Below are positions 62,421 to 64,000 of a stretch of DNA of 64,000 nt, piece after piece. Every line of letters begins with the position of its first letter. Positions within the stretch are counted from its first letter, which is position 1. The notes under the pieces were generated by a model. That model worked only from the letters and a program-made list of their open reading frames with translations. It did no database searches and had not been told where the DNA came from. A program made the position numbers and the translations under genes. The stretch is from Chrysomallon squamiferum (Eukaryota; Mollusca; Gastropoda; Neomphalida; Peltospiridae): assembly GCA_012295275.1 (NCBI GenBank), contig CM022667.1, positions 16,699,403 to 16,763,402 of the forward strand, in the 5' to 3' direction.

Positions 62421-62878
62421 TCTCTCTGTGTGTTTGTCTTTCAATATCGATATATTTTTGGACAAGATTTATATACATAGGATCAACTATTTTAAATATA
62501 TGTTTTGTTCTTTGCAAAAAATATTTTTTCACAGTCATCTTAGACAGGGAGTTAATTTTGACTTAATTTTAAAATTGTCAATTTTATAAGAGCTTCTATC
62601 AGTTTCCTTCAGTTTTTGATATCGTACAACATATACAATTACAGTAAGAAAATAAGTCAGGTTCGAATTCTTCACCTCTGTACAAATTAATCATACTTCA
62701 TTCAGGAAAAAATCTTGTTTAATTTTAGTGTTTTGTATACATTTATTTTATTTTATTATGTGAATTGATTTATTCAAAAGTATCATTATGTATGTGTATA
62801 TATTTGTATGTGTATACAATTTGCTTCTATCTATCTATGTCTGTGTATTTTGTATGTGTGTTTATGTGCGTGTATGTG
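62421..62878. other. AT-rich flank, no gene
   Basis: Matches the flank at 9.65-10.0 and 43.2-43.6 kb. Confidence 0.5.
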
Positions 62879-63695
<817 letters not shown>

Positions 63696-63892
63696 TTATG
63701 AGAAATGTTTTTGTGATTTTCCTGAAGTCGGTGGCATTTTAGTCTGTCCGGAACACAAAGCCACGCCATATTCTGGTCGCCATGAACCAATAACGTATAC
63801 TTGTGGAGGACATTTACAGTCACCATCATCACTAAAGTATTTCTGTTCTTTCCCACGTAACACATGTCCTGATGGCGTTTTACAGTTACGTT
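63696..63892 (-). CDS. Terminal B exon of a gene extending past the right edge
   Basis: Acceptor ATTACAG|, 197 bp to TAA (63696-63698). It reads ERNCKTPSGHVLRGKEQ, YFSDDGDCKCPPQ, YVIGSWRPEYGVALCSG, then a Lys-rich tail QTKMPPTSGKSQKHFS in place of the usual Ser/Thr/Pro tail. All four cysteines kept, no disruption. Exon A and the signal exon should lie beyond 64000. Confidence 0.72.
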
Positions 63893-64000
63893 CTGTAATA
63901 ATAATAATAGTAATAAATAATAATACTCATAATAATCATAATAATAATAAAAATAAATAATTTTTCATTTGATATAATTAATTAATAATCTACTTTTATC
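63893..64000 (-). other. Start of intron 2, AAT-rich
   Basis: Low-complexity sequence as in other intron-2 starts, cut by the window edge. Confidence 0.6.

Overview
This window looks like nuclear DNA of an invertebrate animal, most likely a cephalopod mollusc such as an octopus. That placement is an inference from style: AT-rich sequence, short exons in long introns, very dense (TC)n, (AAT)n, (AC)n and (ATGT)n microsatellites, nested transposon remnants, and repeated segmental duplication. No RNA gene, CRISPR array or bacterial operon was seen. Splice junctions were read by eye, so gene models are predictions.

The dominant content is a decaying array of paralogous genes, all on the minus strand. 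They encode small secreted cysteine-rich proteins built from three exon types. (1) A signal-peptide exon (start MAVN or MAVH, 73-79 bp, ending in phase 1). (2) Exon A (237-243 bp), an 8-cysteine module resembling a von Willebrand factor type C (VWC) domain. (3) Exon B, a 4-cysteine module (NCK...CKC...LC) that runs into a Ser/Thr/Pro-rich tail. B exists as a terminal form ending in a stop and as an internal form with a splice donor. All internal boundaries are phase 1. Two genes are complete and open: 33350-31832 (176 aa) and 42873-39530 (160 aa). A third, 15440-11144, has a last exon swollen into a mucin-like 21-bp minisatellite of about 1.8 kb. Other copies are broken: 4948-2334, 9188-6428, 60275-58238, 52310-51890, 31179, and the B remnants at 27.4, 38.3, 44.5 and 56.8 kb. 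The window edges cut two more (1-39 and 63696-63892).

Layout by region: 0-15.5 kb holds three array genes. 15.9-18.7 kb and 47.5-50.3 kb are two copies of a segment carrying the last two exons of an unrecognised gene. 19.9-31 kb is mobile-element territory: a repeat family with GTCATTAGGC-type ends, MITE-like elements, LINE fragments, a hAT element and a 200-N gap at 27801-28000. 31-43 kb contains the two intact array genes around one copy of a ~4.7 kb transposon-rich unit. 43-47.5 kb is mostly microsatellite plus exon-like remnants. 51.8-59.8 kb duplicates 32.2-41 kb in the same orientation but with exon losses. 60-64 kb has further array exons.

The array genes share a layout: a TATTTAAA-like box about 45 bp above the ATG, a TGAGTCA (AP-1-type) motif between the two, and in most copies a long (TC/GA)n tract 200-300 bp upstream. 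Long shared microsatellites in the introns, together with uniform phase-1 exons, give a plausible route for unequal exchange and exon shuffling.
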